A stretch of 64,000 bases of DNA from Lachnospiraceae bacterium (GCA_017511045.1 JAFWLM010000088.1:1-64000), one strand, 5' to 3'. Numbered from the stretch's first letter, positions 28,760-38,023 are shown. Notes: a model not told the origin generated them from the letters alone. Program-made: numbers and translations.

Positions 28760-28797
28760 GGTCAATCAGACAGCGTGCTGTCAGAAAGGAGAGTCAA

Positions 28798-29211
28798 ATG
28801 GCAGGAAAGTTAACAAAAGTATTACACACGGGAATCAGTGTTTACAACATTGAGGAGTCCATTGAATGGTATGAGAAAGAACTGGATTTCAAGTTAGTTG
28901 AAGGACCGTTCTACGCTCCGCCGCTGGATGCAAAGCTTGCGTTCATCGAGTGGAACGGATATCAGATCGAACTCTTTGAGTACAGCTCACCGAAAAAGAT
29001 TCCGGATGACAGACTGATCCCGAACACCGATCTTCAGACAGTAGGAACAAAGCACGTCGCTTTCGCGATCGACAGCTTTGATGATATCAAAGCAAGATTC
29101 CTGAAAGATGGAGTGGAGATCGTACACGAAGTTGCCATGGGAGATGACAAGGTAATGTTTATCCATGACTGCAACGGCGTTCTGATTGAACTGATCCAGA
29201 AACCGGAATAA
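28798..29211 (+). CDS. VOC-superfamily (glyoxalase-like) protein
   Basis: 137 aa with two beta-alpha-beta-beta-beta units: residues 5-60 (LHTGISVYNIEESIEWYEKE) and 75-137 (KHVAFAIDSFDDIKARFLKD). Metal ligand candidates are H11, E61 (QIELFEY) and H82, with a final E near 132 (GVLIELIQKP). Family members include lactoylglutathione lyases, epimerases and dioxygenases. The good AAAGGAGAG site and its place between the SGNH hydrolase and the importer suggest a catabolic isomerase or lyase step; substrate unknown. Confidence 0.8.
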   Translation: MAGKLTKVLHTGISVYNIEESIEWYEKELDFKLVEGPFYAPPLDAKLAFIEWNGYQIELFEYSSPKKIPDDRLIPNTDLQTVGTKHVAFAIDSFDDIKARFLKDGVEIVHEVAMGDDKVMFIHDCNGVLIELIQKPE

Positions 29212-29297
29212 AGAGTTACTTTTACCGGAATGAAAGTTCCGGTCAGATAAAAAGCTTAGGAAGCACAAAGGTGCAAAGAAAAACAGGAGGAAGAAAA

Positions 29298-30488
29298 ATG
29301 AAAATCAAGAGAATTTTAGCAGTTGTATTAGCAGCAGCTATGGTCTTTGCTCTGGCAGCATGCGGAAGCTCCGGCGGAGATTCTGCACCGGCAGGTTCCG
29401 GCGCAGCAGCAGGCGGCGACAGTGCAGACTTTACATGGAACGGACAGAAAGAAGTATGGGCAATCCTTCCGACAACCGGTGTTCCTGGACTGATGATGCA
29501 TGCAGATTCCATGGGATGGGTTATGGAGCAGGAAGGCTGGACTTATGTAGCAAAAGATGCAGAAGGAAACCCGGCTAACCAGGTTACTTTCGTTGAAGAT
29601 GCTATCGCAGCCGGAAACGTTGGTGCTCTTATGATCGCAGCAATGGATACTCCGATGCTGGAAGATGTTTGCGAGCAGGCTAGAAAAGCCGGTATTGCAG
29701 TTGACTTCTTAGGAGCAGCTCCGGATTATGAGATCGCTGGCTACATCGCAACCAAATATTCCATCACAGGTATGTATGCTGTAAATGCAGCTGAAGACTG
29801 GGTTGAGAAACGTGTTGCTGAAGGCGGCAATATCCCGAAAGGTGCAGATGGAAAATATGAAGTTGCAGTTGACTACTATCTGGATATCACAGACGGTATC
29901 TATCGTTCCAACGCAATCGTAGGAACTCTTCAGGATTCAGAGACCTTAACATGTGTTTCCACAACACAGGCATATGGAAACTCCGCACAGCAGGATGCTT
30001 ATGACAATGCACAGGCAGTTCTTGCAGCACATCCTGACTGCCGTATCTTCATCGCATATGAGCCGGATGAAGCTATGGGCGCAGCTGCAGCAATCGCTGA
30101 CTATGCAGCACAGAAAGGTTTAAGCCTTGAAGACTTCGCAGTATTCCCATGCTACTCTGAAGATCCGACCTTCCAGGCAGATTATGCAGCAGTTTTAGAG
30201 AATCACGCAGCAAACGCAATCAAAGGCTACTCCAGCTATGGCGCAACAGCAACCGAAGAAGAGCAGCAGAAATATGATCCGACCGGAGCAAACGCTTACT
30301 CTCCGACAGGTGAAAAACTTGCGATCATCCTCCTTGGTGTCTGCGGCGAAGGCAGCTACACATGGAACTATGGAGAAGCATACTATGATGATATCTCCGC
30401 AACAAACGTATTCGGTTTAGACCTGCAGTGGGCAAACGGTGATCCGAACCCATGCGAGCAGTACGAAGTTCCGAATTACCTTTTCTAA
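29298..30488 (+). CDS. Substrate-binding lipoprotein of a sugar-type ABC importer
   Basis: 396 aa. Lipoprotein signal with lipobox LAAC (Cys22), then a Gly/Ala/Ser-rich linker and a Peripla_BP_4-type fold like ribose- or autoinducer-2-binding proteins. The start is the ATG after GGAGGAAGAAAA. Binding residues cannot be assigned from sequence alone; the domain is unusually rich in acidic residues and Trp near the end. It is followed by a strong hairpin and then by ATPase and permease genes. Frequent GCA/GTT/GAA codons suggest high expression, as expected for a binding protein. Confidence 0.85.
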   Translation: MKIKRILAVVLAAAMVFALAACGSSGGDSAPAGSGAAAGGDSADFTWNGQKEVWAILPTTGVPGLMMHADSMGWVMEQEGWTYVAKDAEGNPANQVTFVEDAIAAGNVGALMIAAMDTPMLEDVCEQARKAGIAVDFLGAAPDYEIAGYIATKYSITGMYAVNAAEDWVEKRVAEGGNIPKGADGKYEVAVDYYLDITDGIYRSNAIVGTLQDSETLTCVSTTQAYGNSAQQDAYDNAQAVLAAHPDCRIFIAYEPDEAMGAAAAIADYAAQKGLSLEDFAVFPCYSEDPTFQADYAAVLENHAANAIKGYSSYGATATEEEQQKYDPTGANAYSPTGEKLAIILLGVCGEGSYTWNYGEAYYDDISATNVFGLDLQWANGDPNPCEQYEVPNYLF

Positions 30489-30499
30489 GTAACAATCAC

Positions 30500-30527
30500 C
30501 CTGCGGGCCCTGAGCGGCCCGCGGGGA
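30500..30527 (+). other. Stable intergenic hairpin between binding protein and ATPase genes
   Basis: CCCTGCGGGCC pairs with GGCCCGCGGGG (11 bp with one wobble, 6-nt loop) directly after the binding-protein gene. No T tract follows. Such stems commonly protect the 3' end of the binding-protein mRNA and lower downstream expression, giving excess binding protein. Confidence 0.65.
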
Positions 30528-30578
30528 TAAGCAAACGAAGGCAATGTTGGTTTTCATAAAACAGAGAGGTATGAGTTT

Positions 30579-32084
30579 ATGGCAGAATCAAAAACACCTG
30601 CTTTATCTCTGAAAGATATCAGAAAAGTATTTCCGGGCGTTGTGGCACTGGATGGTGTATCGATCGACTTTTATCCCGGAGAGGTTCATGCTCTGATCGG
30701 AGAAAACGGAGCGGGAAAATCAACGTTTATTAAAACAATTACAGGTGCTCATGCACCGGATGGCGGAACCATCACGATCGATGGTGAGACCTATAATGCA
30801 ATGACTCCTGCACTTTCCAGAAAACATGGCGTTGAATGTATTTACCAGGAGTTTAACCTGATCGACGTCTTAAGTGCAGCAGAGAATATCTGTTATGGTG
30901 AAAAACTCGGCAGATTTGTCAACCAGAAACAGATGAACAAGATCGCAAAAGATATTTTTGACGATTTTGGAGTGGATATCAATCCGAGAACTTTGGTTCG
31001 CGACCTGACACCGGGTCATATGCAGATCGTGGAGATCGCAAAAGCTGTTTCCAAGAAATGCAAAGTGCTCATCTTAGATGAGCCGACAGCACCTCTTTCC
31101 TTAGCAGAGGTCGACATCTTATTTAAAATCGTAAATAAGCTTCGTGCCGAAGGTGTTGCAATTATCTTCATCTCTCACAGACTGGATGAGATCTTTGAAC
31201 TTTCAGACCGGGTATCGATCCTTCGTGACGGTGTCTATATCACCACACTGATGACAAAAGATACCAATCGCGCGGAGTTGATCAAATACATGGTTGGACG
31301 TGAAATGACCGCAACCTTCCCGGAACGTCACGCAGAGATCGGCGACGTTGCGCTGGAAGTGGAGAATCTGACAGGTAATAAGGTTAAGAATATTTCCTTC
31401 AAGGCACATAAGGGTGAGGTCCTTGGAATAGCGGGACTCGTCGGAGCCGGACGTACCGAGATCATGAAGGTCATTTACGGAGCTGAGAAAAAACAATGGG
31501 GAACGGTAAAGGTCAACGGCAAGGAGGTCAATATCAGATCCCCGAAAGATGCCCTTCATAAATACGGCATCTGCCTGATCCCGGAAGACAGGAAGAGGGA
31601 AGGCTGCTTCCTTATGGAAACGATATCCTGGAACCTGGTCTATAACGTGCTGGGAGATATTTCCAAAGGCGGATTTGTTAATAAGAAAAAAGAAAAAGAG
31701 ATCGCGAAGTTCTATGGCGATGCGATGAGGATCAAGGCCCCGAGTCTTGAAAAAACAAAAGTCATGACGCTTTCCGGCGGTAACCAGCAGAAGGTCGTTG
31801 TAGGAAAAGCGATGGCAACCCAGTCAGACATCATCATCTTTGATGAGCCTACCAGAGGTATCGACGTAGGTGCGAAGTATGAGATCTACGAGCTCATAAA
31901 TCAGATGTGTGAAGATGGCAAATGTGTAATCATGGTAACATCGGATATGGAAGAGCTTCTTGGAATGTCAGACAGGATCGTCGTTTTCGGCGAGCGATGT
32001 CTGGCAGGAGAACTCGAGAAAGATCAGTTCTCACAGGAGACGATTCTTGATATGGCATCGACCGGTGGTGCCGCTGCAGAATAA
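30579..32084 (+). CDS. Sugar ABC importer ATPase (RbsA-like, duplicated)
   Basis: 501 aa with two fused ABC domains. First domain: Walker A GENGAGKSTFIKT and Walker B KVLILDEPTAPLS. Second domain has a degenerate Walker A region (GLVGAGRTEIMKVIYG), signature LSGGNQQKVVVGKA and IIIFDEPTRGIDVG, the normal asymmetry of RbsA/MglA/LsrA ATPases. The start codon at 30579 follows AGAGAGG; an ATG at 30571 is out of frame. It energises the permease 12 bp downstream. Confidence 0.9.
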   Translation: MAESKTPALSLKDIRKVFPGVVALDGVSIDFYPGEVHALIGENGAGKSTFIKTITGAHAPDGGTITIDGETYNAMTPALSRKHGVECIYQEFNLIDVLSAAENICYGEKLGRFVNQKQMNKIAKDIFDDFGVDINPRTLVRDLTPGHMQIVEIAKAVSKKCKVLILDEPTAPLSLAEVDILFKIVNKLRAEGVAIIFISHRLDEIFELSDRVSILRDGVYITTLMTKDTNRAELIKYMVGREMTATFPERHAEIGDVALEVENLTGNKVKNISFKAHKGEVLGIAGLVGAGRTEIMKVIYGAEKKQWGTVKVNGKEVNIRSPKDALHKYGICLIPEDRKREGCFLMETISWNLVYNVLGDISKGGFVNKKKEKEIAKFYGDAMRIKAPSLEKTKVMTLSGGNQQKVVVGKAMATQSDIIIFDEPTRGIDVGAKYEIYELINQMCEDGKCVIMVTSDMEELLGMSDRIVVFGERCLAGELEKDQFSQETILDMASTGGAAAE

Positions 32085-32096
32085 AGGAGAAGAGAA

Positions 32097-33140
32097 ATGC
32101 AAAAGAAGAAATTTTCAGACTACCTTCAGGAGTACATCATGCTCATCGTGCTCATCGTCCTTCTCATCGCGTTCGGTATCATCTGTCCGATCGTAACGGG
32201 ACGCCAGTTCCTGAGTATGGCAAACCTGATGAATATTCTTGGACAGAATGCTTACCTCGTGATCGTAGGTATCGGTATCACCTTCATCATGCTTGGCGGT
32301 GCCATGGACTTATCAACAGGATACCTGTTATCAACTGTAGGTATTGTAATGGCTTTGGTTGACGGCGGAGATTCCGGCGGAGGAAGTACGATCTTCATCG
32401 TGACGGCACTGGTCGGTATTGCACTTTCCGTAGTGCTCTCGGGCTTTAACGGCGTCATGTACGCATGGCTGCAGGTGTTCCCGTTCGTAATCACTCTGGC
32501 AACACAGTATATGTTAAACGGTGCGACCTATCTGCTCTCAGGCGGTGTGTCACATACCTACAAAGGGCTTTCCGGTATGTTCAAATTCTTCGGAGGAGCA
32601 AATATTCCGTTCTTTGGAAACAGCTTCCTGAAGTCCGGCGTTATCGTTATGATCATCATGGTCGTGATCGGATCATTGATCCTGAATAAGACCCACTTCG
32701 GACGTAACGTTTACGCATTAGGTTCCAACCCGGATGCAGTTGCACTTTCCGGTGTATCTGTTGCAAAGATGAGAATCGCAGTTTTCGCACTTGCAGGTCT
32801 TTTCTTCGGAATCGCCCAGATCGTTAACATTGGTAAGATCGGTTCTGCAGCAAACTCCATGGGTATCGGAGCTGAGTTTACAGTCATGGCCGGTGCAATG
32901 CTCGGCGGCGTCAAGATGGGCGGCGGCGGCGGAAAGATGAGCAACATGGTTGTCGGTGTTCTCATCATCGCAGTCCTGAATCAGGGTATGAACTTCCTGA
33001 ACATCAACCAGTATTGGCAGTACGTAGCACTTGGTATCGTTCTTCTGGCAGCAGTTACACTTGATACTCTGCAGACAAGAGCCGCTATTAATGCAGCGAA
33101 GAAGGTCAGCGGAACACCGCCAAAAGCAGCGCAAGCATAA
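32097..33140 (+). CDS. Sugar ABC importer permease (RbsC-like)
   Basis: 347-aa BPD_transp_2 permease with 8-10 hydrophobic segments and the family signature GRNVYALGSNPDAVALSGVSV, which contacts the ATPase. It follows AAGGAGAAGAG, 12 bp after the ATPase gene, and ends at a strong terminator. A single permease gene implies a homodimer. Together with the upstream genes it forms a complete importer for an unknown, probably sugar-like ligand. Confidence 0.9.
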   Translation: MQKKKFSDYLQEYIMLIVLIVLLIAFGIICPIVTGRQFLSMANLMNILGQNAYLVIVGIGITFIMLGGAMDLSTGYLLSTVGIVMALVDGGDSGGGSTIFIVTALVGIALSVVLSGFNGVMYAWLQVFPFVITLATQYMLNGATYLLSGGVSHTYKGLSGMFKFFGGANIPFFGNSFLKSGVIVMIIMVVIGSLILNKTHFGRNVYALGSNPDAVALSGVSVAKMRIAVFALAGLFFGIAQIVNIGKIGSAANSMGIGAEFTVMAGAMLGGVKMGGGGGKMSNMVVGVLIIAVLNQGMNFLNINQYWQYVALGIVLLAAVTLDTLQTRAAINAAKKVSGTPPKAAQA

Positions 33141-33196
33141 AGCACAGTACAAAGATAAAGCAAAACATCTTTTTCATAGCTATCCTTATACAATTA

Positions 33197-33230
33197 GGAC
33201 GGTCCGGCTCAGCTTGGACCGTCCTTTTAC
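33197..33230 (+). terminator. Terminator of the ABC importer operon
   Basis: Perfect 9-bp stem GGACGGTCC (33197-33205) / GGACCGTCC (33216-33224) followed by TTTT. Confidence 0.85.
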
Positions 33231-33259
33231 TTTGACATTCGATCGTAAGCAGGTGTAAT

Positions 33260-34543
33260 ATGAAATCTGTTATGGATAAAAAGCTGAGGCTCTATCTTCA
33301 TATTCCTTTCTGCGTCCGCAAGTGTAAGTACTGCGACTTTGTTTCGTTTGCAGGGAAGGAAGAACAGTTCGAAGCGTATGTGGATTCACTGTGTAATGAG
33401 ATCCGGGTCCGGGGAGAGGTTTATAAAGACCGGGAGATCTCCTCAATTTATATCGGAGGCGGGACCCCGTCGATCCTTCCGGAAGATCTCCTGGAAAGGA
33501 TCGTAAATGCATTGAATCAAAGTTTTCATATCTCTGGAACAAAAGAGAAGAGAAAGGGCTTTCATCTGCAAAAGAAGATCCGGCCGGTAACGGAGTTTTC
33601 CATTGAGTGCAACCCGGGGACCGTTGATAAGAAAAAACTCAAAGCCTATAAAAAGATGGGCATCAACCGGATCAGCTTCGGACTTCAGACCAGTGATCCG
33701 GAGGGACTCAAAGCGCTTGGAAGGATCCACAGCTTTGATGATTTTATCGAATCATTTGAGTCCGCAAGAGAAGCAGGCTTTGATAACATCAATGTGGACC
33801 TGATGCAGGCGATCCCGGAGCAGACCCTATCCGGGTGGCAGAGAACGCTTGCGCTCCTTACGACCTGGAAACCGGAGCATATCAGCGCCTATTCCCTGAT
33901 CGTGGAGAAAGGAACCCCGTTCTATGAGATGCAGCAGAAAGGGCAGCTTTCCCTTCCGGATGAAGATACAGAACGTGAGATCTATTACTATACAAAAGAG
34001 TTCCTGGAAAAGTGCGGATACCGGCGTTATGAGATCTCAAACTATGCGATACCAGGATTTGAGTGCCGGCACAACATCGGCTACTGGAAACGGGACGATT
34101 ACCTGGGACTTGGGCTTAATTCTTCGAGCATGGTGGATAATCTCCGCTGGAAAAACACAGAGGATCTGTCCGATTATACTGAAGTGTTTTCCAATCCGTT
34201 CTCAGAGGCAGACTTCTTCCGGGGAGATAACGCGCTACTGAAACCGGAAGAGACAGGAAGGCAGGACGTTCCTGTCAGTACGATCATAAAGGATGTGCAT
34301 CTGCTCAGTCACAAGGAGCAGATGGAAGAATCTATGTTCTTAGGGCTCCGCATGACAGAGGGGATCTCCAAACAGGATTTTTTTGATACTTTCAGGCAGG
34401 ACTTTGATTATACTTATGGGGAAACTGTGCTAAAACTGAAGGAAAAAGGTCTGCTCAAGGAAGAAGAGGGCAGGGTCTTTTTAACAGATAAGGGTGTGGA
34501 CATCAGCAATACAGTTCTGGCAGAATTTTTATTGGATCAATAG
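33260..34543 (+). CDS. hemW: HemW-like radical SAM protein
   Basis: 427 aa. The radical SAM cluster motif CVRKCKYC lies near residue 18, after HIPF; the segment YIGGGTPSILP and the C-terminal HNIGYWKRDDYLGLG and HemN_C region are typical of HemW. HemW is a haem chaperone, often misnamed coproporphyrinogen III oxidase; it lacks the extra N-terminal residues of HemN. AGGTG precedes the ATG at short spacing. azlC follows after 6 bp. No haem pathway gene is nearby. Confidence 0.85.
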   Translation: MKSVMDKKLRLYLHIPFCVRKCKYCDFVSFAGKEEQFEAYVDSLCNEIRVRGEVYKDREISSIYIGGGTPSILPEDLLERIVNALNQSFHISGTKEKRKGFHLQKKIRPVTEFSIECNPGTVDKKKLKAYKKMGINRISFGLQTSDPEGLKALGRIHSFDDFIESFESAREAGFDNINVDLMQAIPEQTLSGWQRTLALLTTWKPEHISAYSLIVEKGTPFYEMQQKGQLSLPDEDTEREIYYYTKEFLEKCGYRRYEISNYAIPGFECRHNIGYWKRDDYLGLGLNSSSMVDNLRWKNTEDLSDYTEVFSNPFSEADFFRGDNALLKPEETGRQDVPVSTIIKDVHLLSHKEQMEESMFLGLRMTEGISKQDFFDTFRQDFDYTYGETVLKLKEKGLLKEEEGRVFLTDKGVDISNTVLAEFLLDQ

Positions 34544-34549
34544 AGGAAA

Positions 34550-35269
34550 ATGGCAAGCAGGAAACAGGCATTTATAGGAGGAATGAAGGCGGGCATACCG
34601 ATCGCGCTGGGATACTTTGCAGTGTCCTTTACTTTTGGTATGATGGCGGTCCAGGCAGGGCTTACAGTCTGGCAGTCGACGCTGATCTCGCTTACGAACC
34701 TTACCAGCGCCGGTCAGTTCGCTTCCCTGTCGATCATTACCGCGGGCGGCAGCCTCGTAGAACTGGCCTTAAACCAGTTCGTTATCAACCTTCGCTATAT
34801 GCTGATGAGCTTTTCCGTTTCTCAAAAGCTAGACAGAAGATATCCGTTCTTCCACAAATTCTTTGTGGCATTCGGAATTACGGACGAGATCTACGGAGCC
34901 AGCGCATCAAGACCGGGAAAGAACAGTCCCTGGTATCATTACGGCGCGATGGCGCTTGCGATACCGGGATGGACGATCGGAACCTTAGTAGGGGCCGCAG
35001 CAGGTGAGATCCTTCCGGCAATCGTAATGAGCGCTTTAAGCGTTGCGATCTATGGTATGTTTCTTGCAATCATCATCCCGCCTGCAAAGAAAAACCATTT
35101 TCTGTGGATCGTGATCCTTTCTGCCATGGCCCTTGGCGCGATCTTTAAATATGTTCCGGGTCTAAACAAGATCTCTTCCGGTTTTGTGATCATTATCATC
35201 ACGGTGCTGGTTTCCGCATTGGCGGCGATCATCCGTCCGATCAGAGAGGAGGATGGCCATGCAGATTAG
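34550..35269 (+). CDS. azlC: AzlC: branched-chain amino acid exporter, large subunit
   Basis: 239-aa membrane protein with the AzlC start pattern (ALGYFAVSFTFGMMAVQAGL) and about six to eight hydrophobic segments. With AzlD it exports branched-chain amino acids or analogues. It begins after GAGGAAA, 6 bp beyond hemW, and overlaps azlD. Confidence 0.87.
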   Translation: MASRKQAFIGGMKAGIPIALGYFAVSFTFGMMAVQAGLTVWQSTLISLTNLTSAGQFASLSIITAGGSLVELALNQFVINLRYMLMSFSVSQKLDRRYPFFHKFFVAFGITDEIYGASASRPGKNSPWYHYGAMALAIPGWTIGTLVGAAAGEILPAIVMSALSVAIYGMFLAIIIPPAKKNHFLWIVILSAMALGAIFKYVPGLNKISSGFVIIIITVLVSALAAIIRPIREEDGHAD

Positions 35270-35576
35270 CATCTATTTATATATCCTCGTGATGGCTGTG
35301 GTCACCTATCTGGTCCGTGCAGTGCCGCTTCTCCTTTCGAGAAAGCAGATCACGAATACCTTTATCAAATCATTTCTTTTCTATATGCCGTATGCCTGCC
35401 TTGCAGCGATGACCTTCCCGGCGATCTTAGGCGCGACGTCTTATCTGATCTCCGGTATTGTGGGCTTTGTTGCGGCCTGTATCGCAGCATATTTAGAGCG
35501 CAGCATGATCACGGTCGCTTTGATCGCGTGTGCGGCTGTTTTTGTCACCGAGCAGATCATCCGCTGGGTGGCGTAG
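35259..35576 (+). CDS. azlD: AzlD: small subunit of the branched-chain amino acid exporter
   Basis: 105 aa, four hydrophobic segments, with the AzlD-typical TYLVRAVPLLL and FLFYMPYACLAAMTFPAIL. The ATG at 35259 is preferred because GAGAGGAGG lies 6 nt before it; an ATG two codons earlier abuts that site. It overlaps azlC by 11 bp, the normal coupling for this pair. Confidence 0.85.
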   Translation: MQISIYLYILVMAVVTYLVRAVPLLLSRKQITNTFIKSFLFYMPYACLAAMTFPAILGATSYLISGIVGFVAACIAAYLERSMITVALIACAAVFVTEQIIRWVA

Positions 35577-35628
35577 AAGAAACGAAAAAACAAGCGGAAT
35601 AAAGGTCTGAAAATATTGAAAATAGTGC

Positions 35629-35657
35629 TTGCAACGGGCATTTCCTTGTGATAAACT
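35629..35657 (+). promoter_or_regulatory. Promoter of rplS
   Basis: TTGCAA (35629-35634), 17-nt spacer, TAAACT (35652-35657), giving a start near 35664 and a leader of about 93 nt. Confidence 0.6.
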
Positions 35658-35663
35658 AATTCA

Positions 35664-35756
35664 CGCTGTGAAACAGATGGTCCGCTGTTACGAGGCGTTC
35701 ATGGAACGGCCGATTAAGTATTAAGAACATCGAAATTTTTTAAGGAGGTCACGCAC
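35664..35756 (+). promoter_or_regulatory. Putative L19 leader (autoregulatory RNA)
   Basis: The rplS 5' leader is GC-rich and structured compared with nearby gaps (segments GTCCGCTGTTACGAGGCG and GGAACGGCCGATTAAG). Firmicute rplS genes often carry an L19 leader that L19 binds; position and general look agree, but I could not fit the consensus fully by eye. TAAGGAGG ends the leader. Confidence 0.45.
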
Positions 35757-36104
35757 ATGAACGAAATTATCAAAAAAATCGAAGACGCTCAGCGTAAAGA
35801 AAACGTTGACGAATTCAAAGTTGGAGATACTGTCAGAGTATCTGCAAAAATCAAGGAAGGTAACAGAGAAAGAGTACAGGTATTCGAAGGAACAGTTCTG
35901 AAGAGACAGAACGGCGGAATCCGCGAAACCTTTACAGTTAGAAAAATCTCCAACGGTGTTGGCGTAGAAAAGACCTGGCCGCTTCACTCTCCGACGATCG
36001 AGAAAATCGAAGTTGTCAGAAGAGGTAAAGTAAGAAGAGCAAAACTGAACTACTTAAGAAACAGAGTAGGAAAGAGCGCAAAGGTCAAAGAAGTTATTCG
36101 CTAA
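35757..36104 (+). CDS. rplS: 50S ribosomal protein L19
   Basis: 115 aa, full-length L19. [28 protein letters not shown] and [21 protein letters not shown] are diagnostic, with a basic C-terminus ([21 protein letters not shown]). Strong TAAGGAGG site, own promoter and terminator. The usual upstream rimM/trmD genes are not adjacent here. Confidence 0.97.
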   Translation: MNEIIKKIEDAQRKENVDEFKVGDTVRVSAKIKEGNRERVQVFEGTVLKRQNGGIRETFTVRKISNGVGVEKTWPLHSPTIEKIEVVRRGKVRRAKLNYLRNRVGKSAKVKEVIR

Positions 36105-36127
36105 TCATACTTTTCATTGAATTAAGG

Positions 36128-36154
36128 GGCTGTCACGAAAGTGGCAGCCTTTTT
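36128..36154 (+). terminator. Terminator of rplS
   Basis: GGCTGTCAC / GTGGCAGCC stem (one wobble) with a GAAA tetraloop and TTTTT. Confidence 0.88.
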
Positions 36155-36230
36155 GCGCGGGGCGTTCATGCGAAGCGAAGCAAGCGATCAATGCGAGGAG
36201 TCCAACGGTGGATTTTGACTCCCGTCTGTG

Positions 36231-36237
36231 GTAAAAT
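36231..36237 (+). promoter_or_regulatory. Extended -10 promoter adjacent to rbgA start
   Basis: TGgTAAAAT ends at 36237, 7 nt before the rbgA ATG, and no Shine-Dalgarno sequence lies between. If used, transcription begins at or next to the start codon, giving a leaderless mRNA. Confidence 0.4.
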
Positions 36238-36244
36238 ATCTGCC

Positions 36245-37129
36245 ATGAATTTTCAATGGTATCCGGGTCATATGACCAAGGCAAAAAGACAAATGCAGGA
36301 GGACATGAAGCTCATCGATCTGGTGATCGAGCTTCTTGATGCACGAATTCCGCTCTCGAGCAGGAATCCGGACATTGACAGTATTGCGGGCAGCAAATCC
36401 CGCCTTGTCCTTCTGAACAAAGCAGATATGGCAGATGGTGCTGTCACAGAGCAGTGGGAGGCGTACTTTAAGAATCAGGGACTCCATGTCTGTGTGATCA
36501 ACTCCAAGAACCCGGCGGATGTCAAAAAGATCAATGCCGAGGTGCAGAAAGCCTGTGCGGCAAAGATCGAGCGGGATAAAAGACGCGGGATCAAGAACAG
36601 GCCTGTCCGTGCGATGGTCGTAGGCATCCCGAATGTCGGAAAATCGACGTTTATCAACACCTATGCCAGAAAGGCAGCTGCCAAGACTGGGAACAAGCCG
36701 GGCGTGACGAAAGGCAAGCAGTGGATCCGCCTGTCAGGCAGTCTTGAACTGCTGGATACTCCCGGTATCCTCTGGCCGAAATTTGAAGACCAGAGCGTGG
36801 GATTAAAACTGGCTCTGATCGGCTCCATTAAAGACGAGATTATGAATATCGAAGAGCTTTCGATGGAACTAATCAAAATGCTGGACGAACGCTATCCGGG
36901 GCTGCTCAAAGAGTATTACGGACTTGAAACGATCGATTACGACAAATATCCCGGAAAGCCGGAAGTAGCAGAACTGGAAGCTGTTGCACTGGTCAGAGGC
37001 GCGTTGATGAAGGGCAGTGAGATCGACTATCTTAAGGCTGCAAATATCATTCTGGAGAACTTCCGGAACGCAAAACTCGGAAAGATCTCATTAGAATCGC
37101 CGGCGGATTATGAGGCGGCAGATAATTAA
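36245..37129 (+). CDS. rbgA: RbgA/YlqF: 50S ribosome assembly GTPase
   Basis: 294-aa circularly permuted GTPase. G4 (LLNKADMAD) precedes G1 (VVGIPNVGKSTFIN), then G3 (LLDTPGILWPK). The N-terminus MNFQWYPGHMTKAKRQMQED is diagnostic and fixes the start at 36245; an ATG 18 codons upstream has no matching family sequence. RbgA drives a late step of 50S maturation and often sits near rplS, as here. No ribosome binding site is visible. Confidence 0.92.
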   Translation: MNFQWYPGHMTKAKRQMQEDMKLIDLVIELLDARIPLSSRNPDIDSIAGSKSRLVLLNKADMADGAVTEQWEAYFKNQGLHVCVINSKNPADVKKINAEVQKACAAKIERDKRRGIKNRPVRAMVVGIPNVGKSTFINTYARKAAAKTGNKPGVTKGKQWIRLSGSLELLDTPGILWPKFEDQSVGLKLALIGSIKDEIMNIEELSMELIKMLDERYPGLLKEYYGLETIDYDKYPGKPEVAELEAVALVRGALMKGSEIDYLKAANIILENFRNAKLGKISLESPADYEAADN

Positions 37130-37155
37130 AAAAATGTACAGAAAAGGAACAGAAA

Positions 37156-38019
37156 ATGGCAGGATTTTTTTCAAAACTCTTTAAAAGCGGAAAAGCAATC
37201 GATGACGATTTTTATGATGAGGTCGAAGAGACCTTATTTATGGGAGACATGGGCGCAAGCGCAACAGAAGAACTTGTAGAGAATTTAAAGACCCATGTTC
37301 TTTTTAAAACTGTAAAAACGCAGGAAGACGCAAAACAGCATGTGATGAACAAGATCAAGGAGATCATGACCGTCCCGGAAGATGCCTATGCATTTGAAAA
37401 TGAGAAAAGCGTTGTGCTTCTGATCGGCGTAAATGGCGTCGGGAAAACGACGAGCGTCGGAAAACTTGCAAAGATGTATTCTGACAGGGGCAAGAAAGTG
37501 ATCATGGCCGGCGCGGATACCTTCCGTGCGGCAGCTGCAGAACAGCTTAAGATCTGGTCTGACCGGACGGGATGCTATATGGTTTCTGGAAAAGAAGGCG
37601 CAGATCCCGGCTCCGTTATCTATGATGCGACGGCAGCAGCAAAAGCCCGCGGTGCAGACCTTCTGCTCTGTGATACTGCAGGAAGACTTCATAACAAAAA
37701 GAACCTGATGAATGAGCTCGGAAAGATCGATAAGATCTTAGCCGGAGAATATGGTGACGCAAGAAGAGAAAACCTGATCGTTTTGGATGCTACGACAGGG
37801 CAGAATGCCTTAGAGCAGGCGCGCCAGTTTAAAGAGGTCATGAAGGTGGACGGCATCATTCTGACAAAAATGGATGGAACGGCAAAAGGCGGTATTGCAG
37901 TAGCGATCTCTAAAGAGATGGGCGTTCCTGTTCTTTATATGGGATATGGAGAGAAAGCGGAAGACCTTCGCAAGTTTAATGTAGATGATTATGTAGAAGG
38001 GCTTTTTGCAGAGGAATAG
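37156..38019 (+). CDS. ftsY: FtsY: signal recognition particle receptor
   Basis: 287-aa SRP GTPase receptor. The NG domain is complete: GVNGVGKTTSVGKLA, DTFRAAAAEQL, DTAGRLHNKKNL and TKMDGTAKGG. The acidic N-terminal A domain is nearly absent; the protein starts MAGFFSKLFKSGKAIDDDF, so membrane contact would depend on the short amphipathic N-terminal helix. This short form occurs in other Gram-positives. It begins after AAAGGAAC and lies between rbgA and an M16C protease. Confidence 0.93.
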   Translation: MAGFFSKLFKSGKAIDDDFYDEVEETLFMGDMGASATEELVENLKTHVLFKTVKTQEDAKQHVMNKIKEIMTVPEDAYAFENEKSVVLLIGVNGVGKTTSVGKLAKMYSDRGKKVIMAGADTFRAAAAEQLKIWSDRTGCYMVSGKEGADPGSVIYDATAAAKARGADLLLCDTAGRLHNKKNLMNELGKIDKILAGEYGDARRENLIVLDATTGQNALEQARQFKEVMKVDGIILTKMDGTAKGGIAVAISKEMGVPVLYMGYGEKAEDLRKFNVDDYVEGLFAEE

Positions 38020-38023
38020 GATA

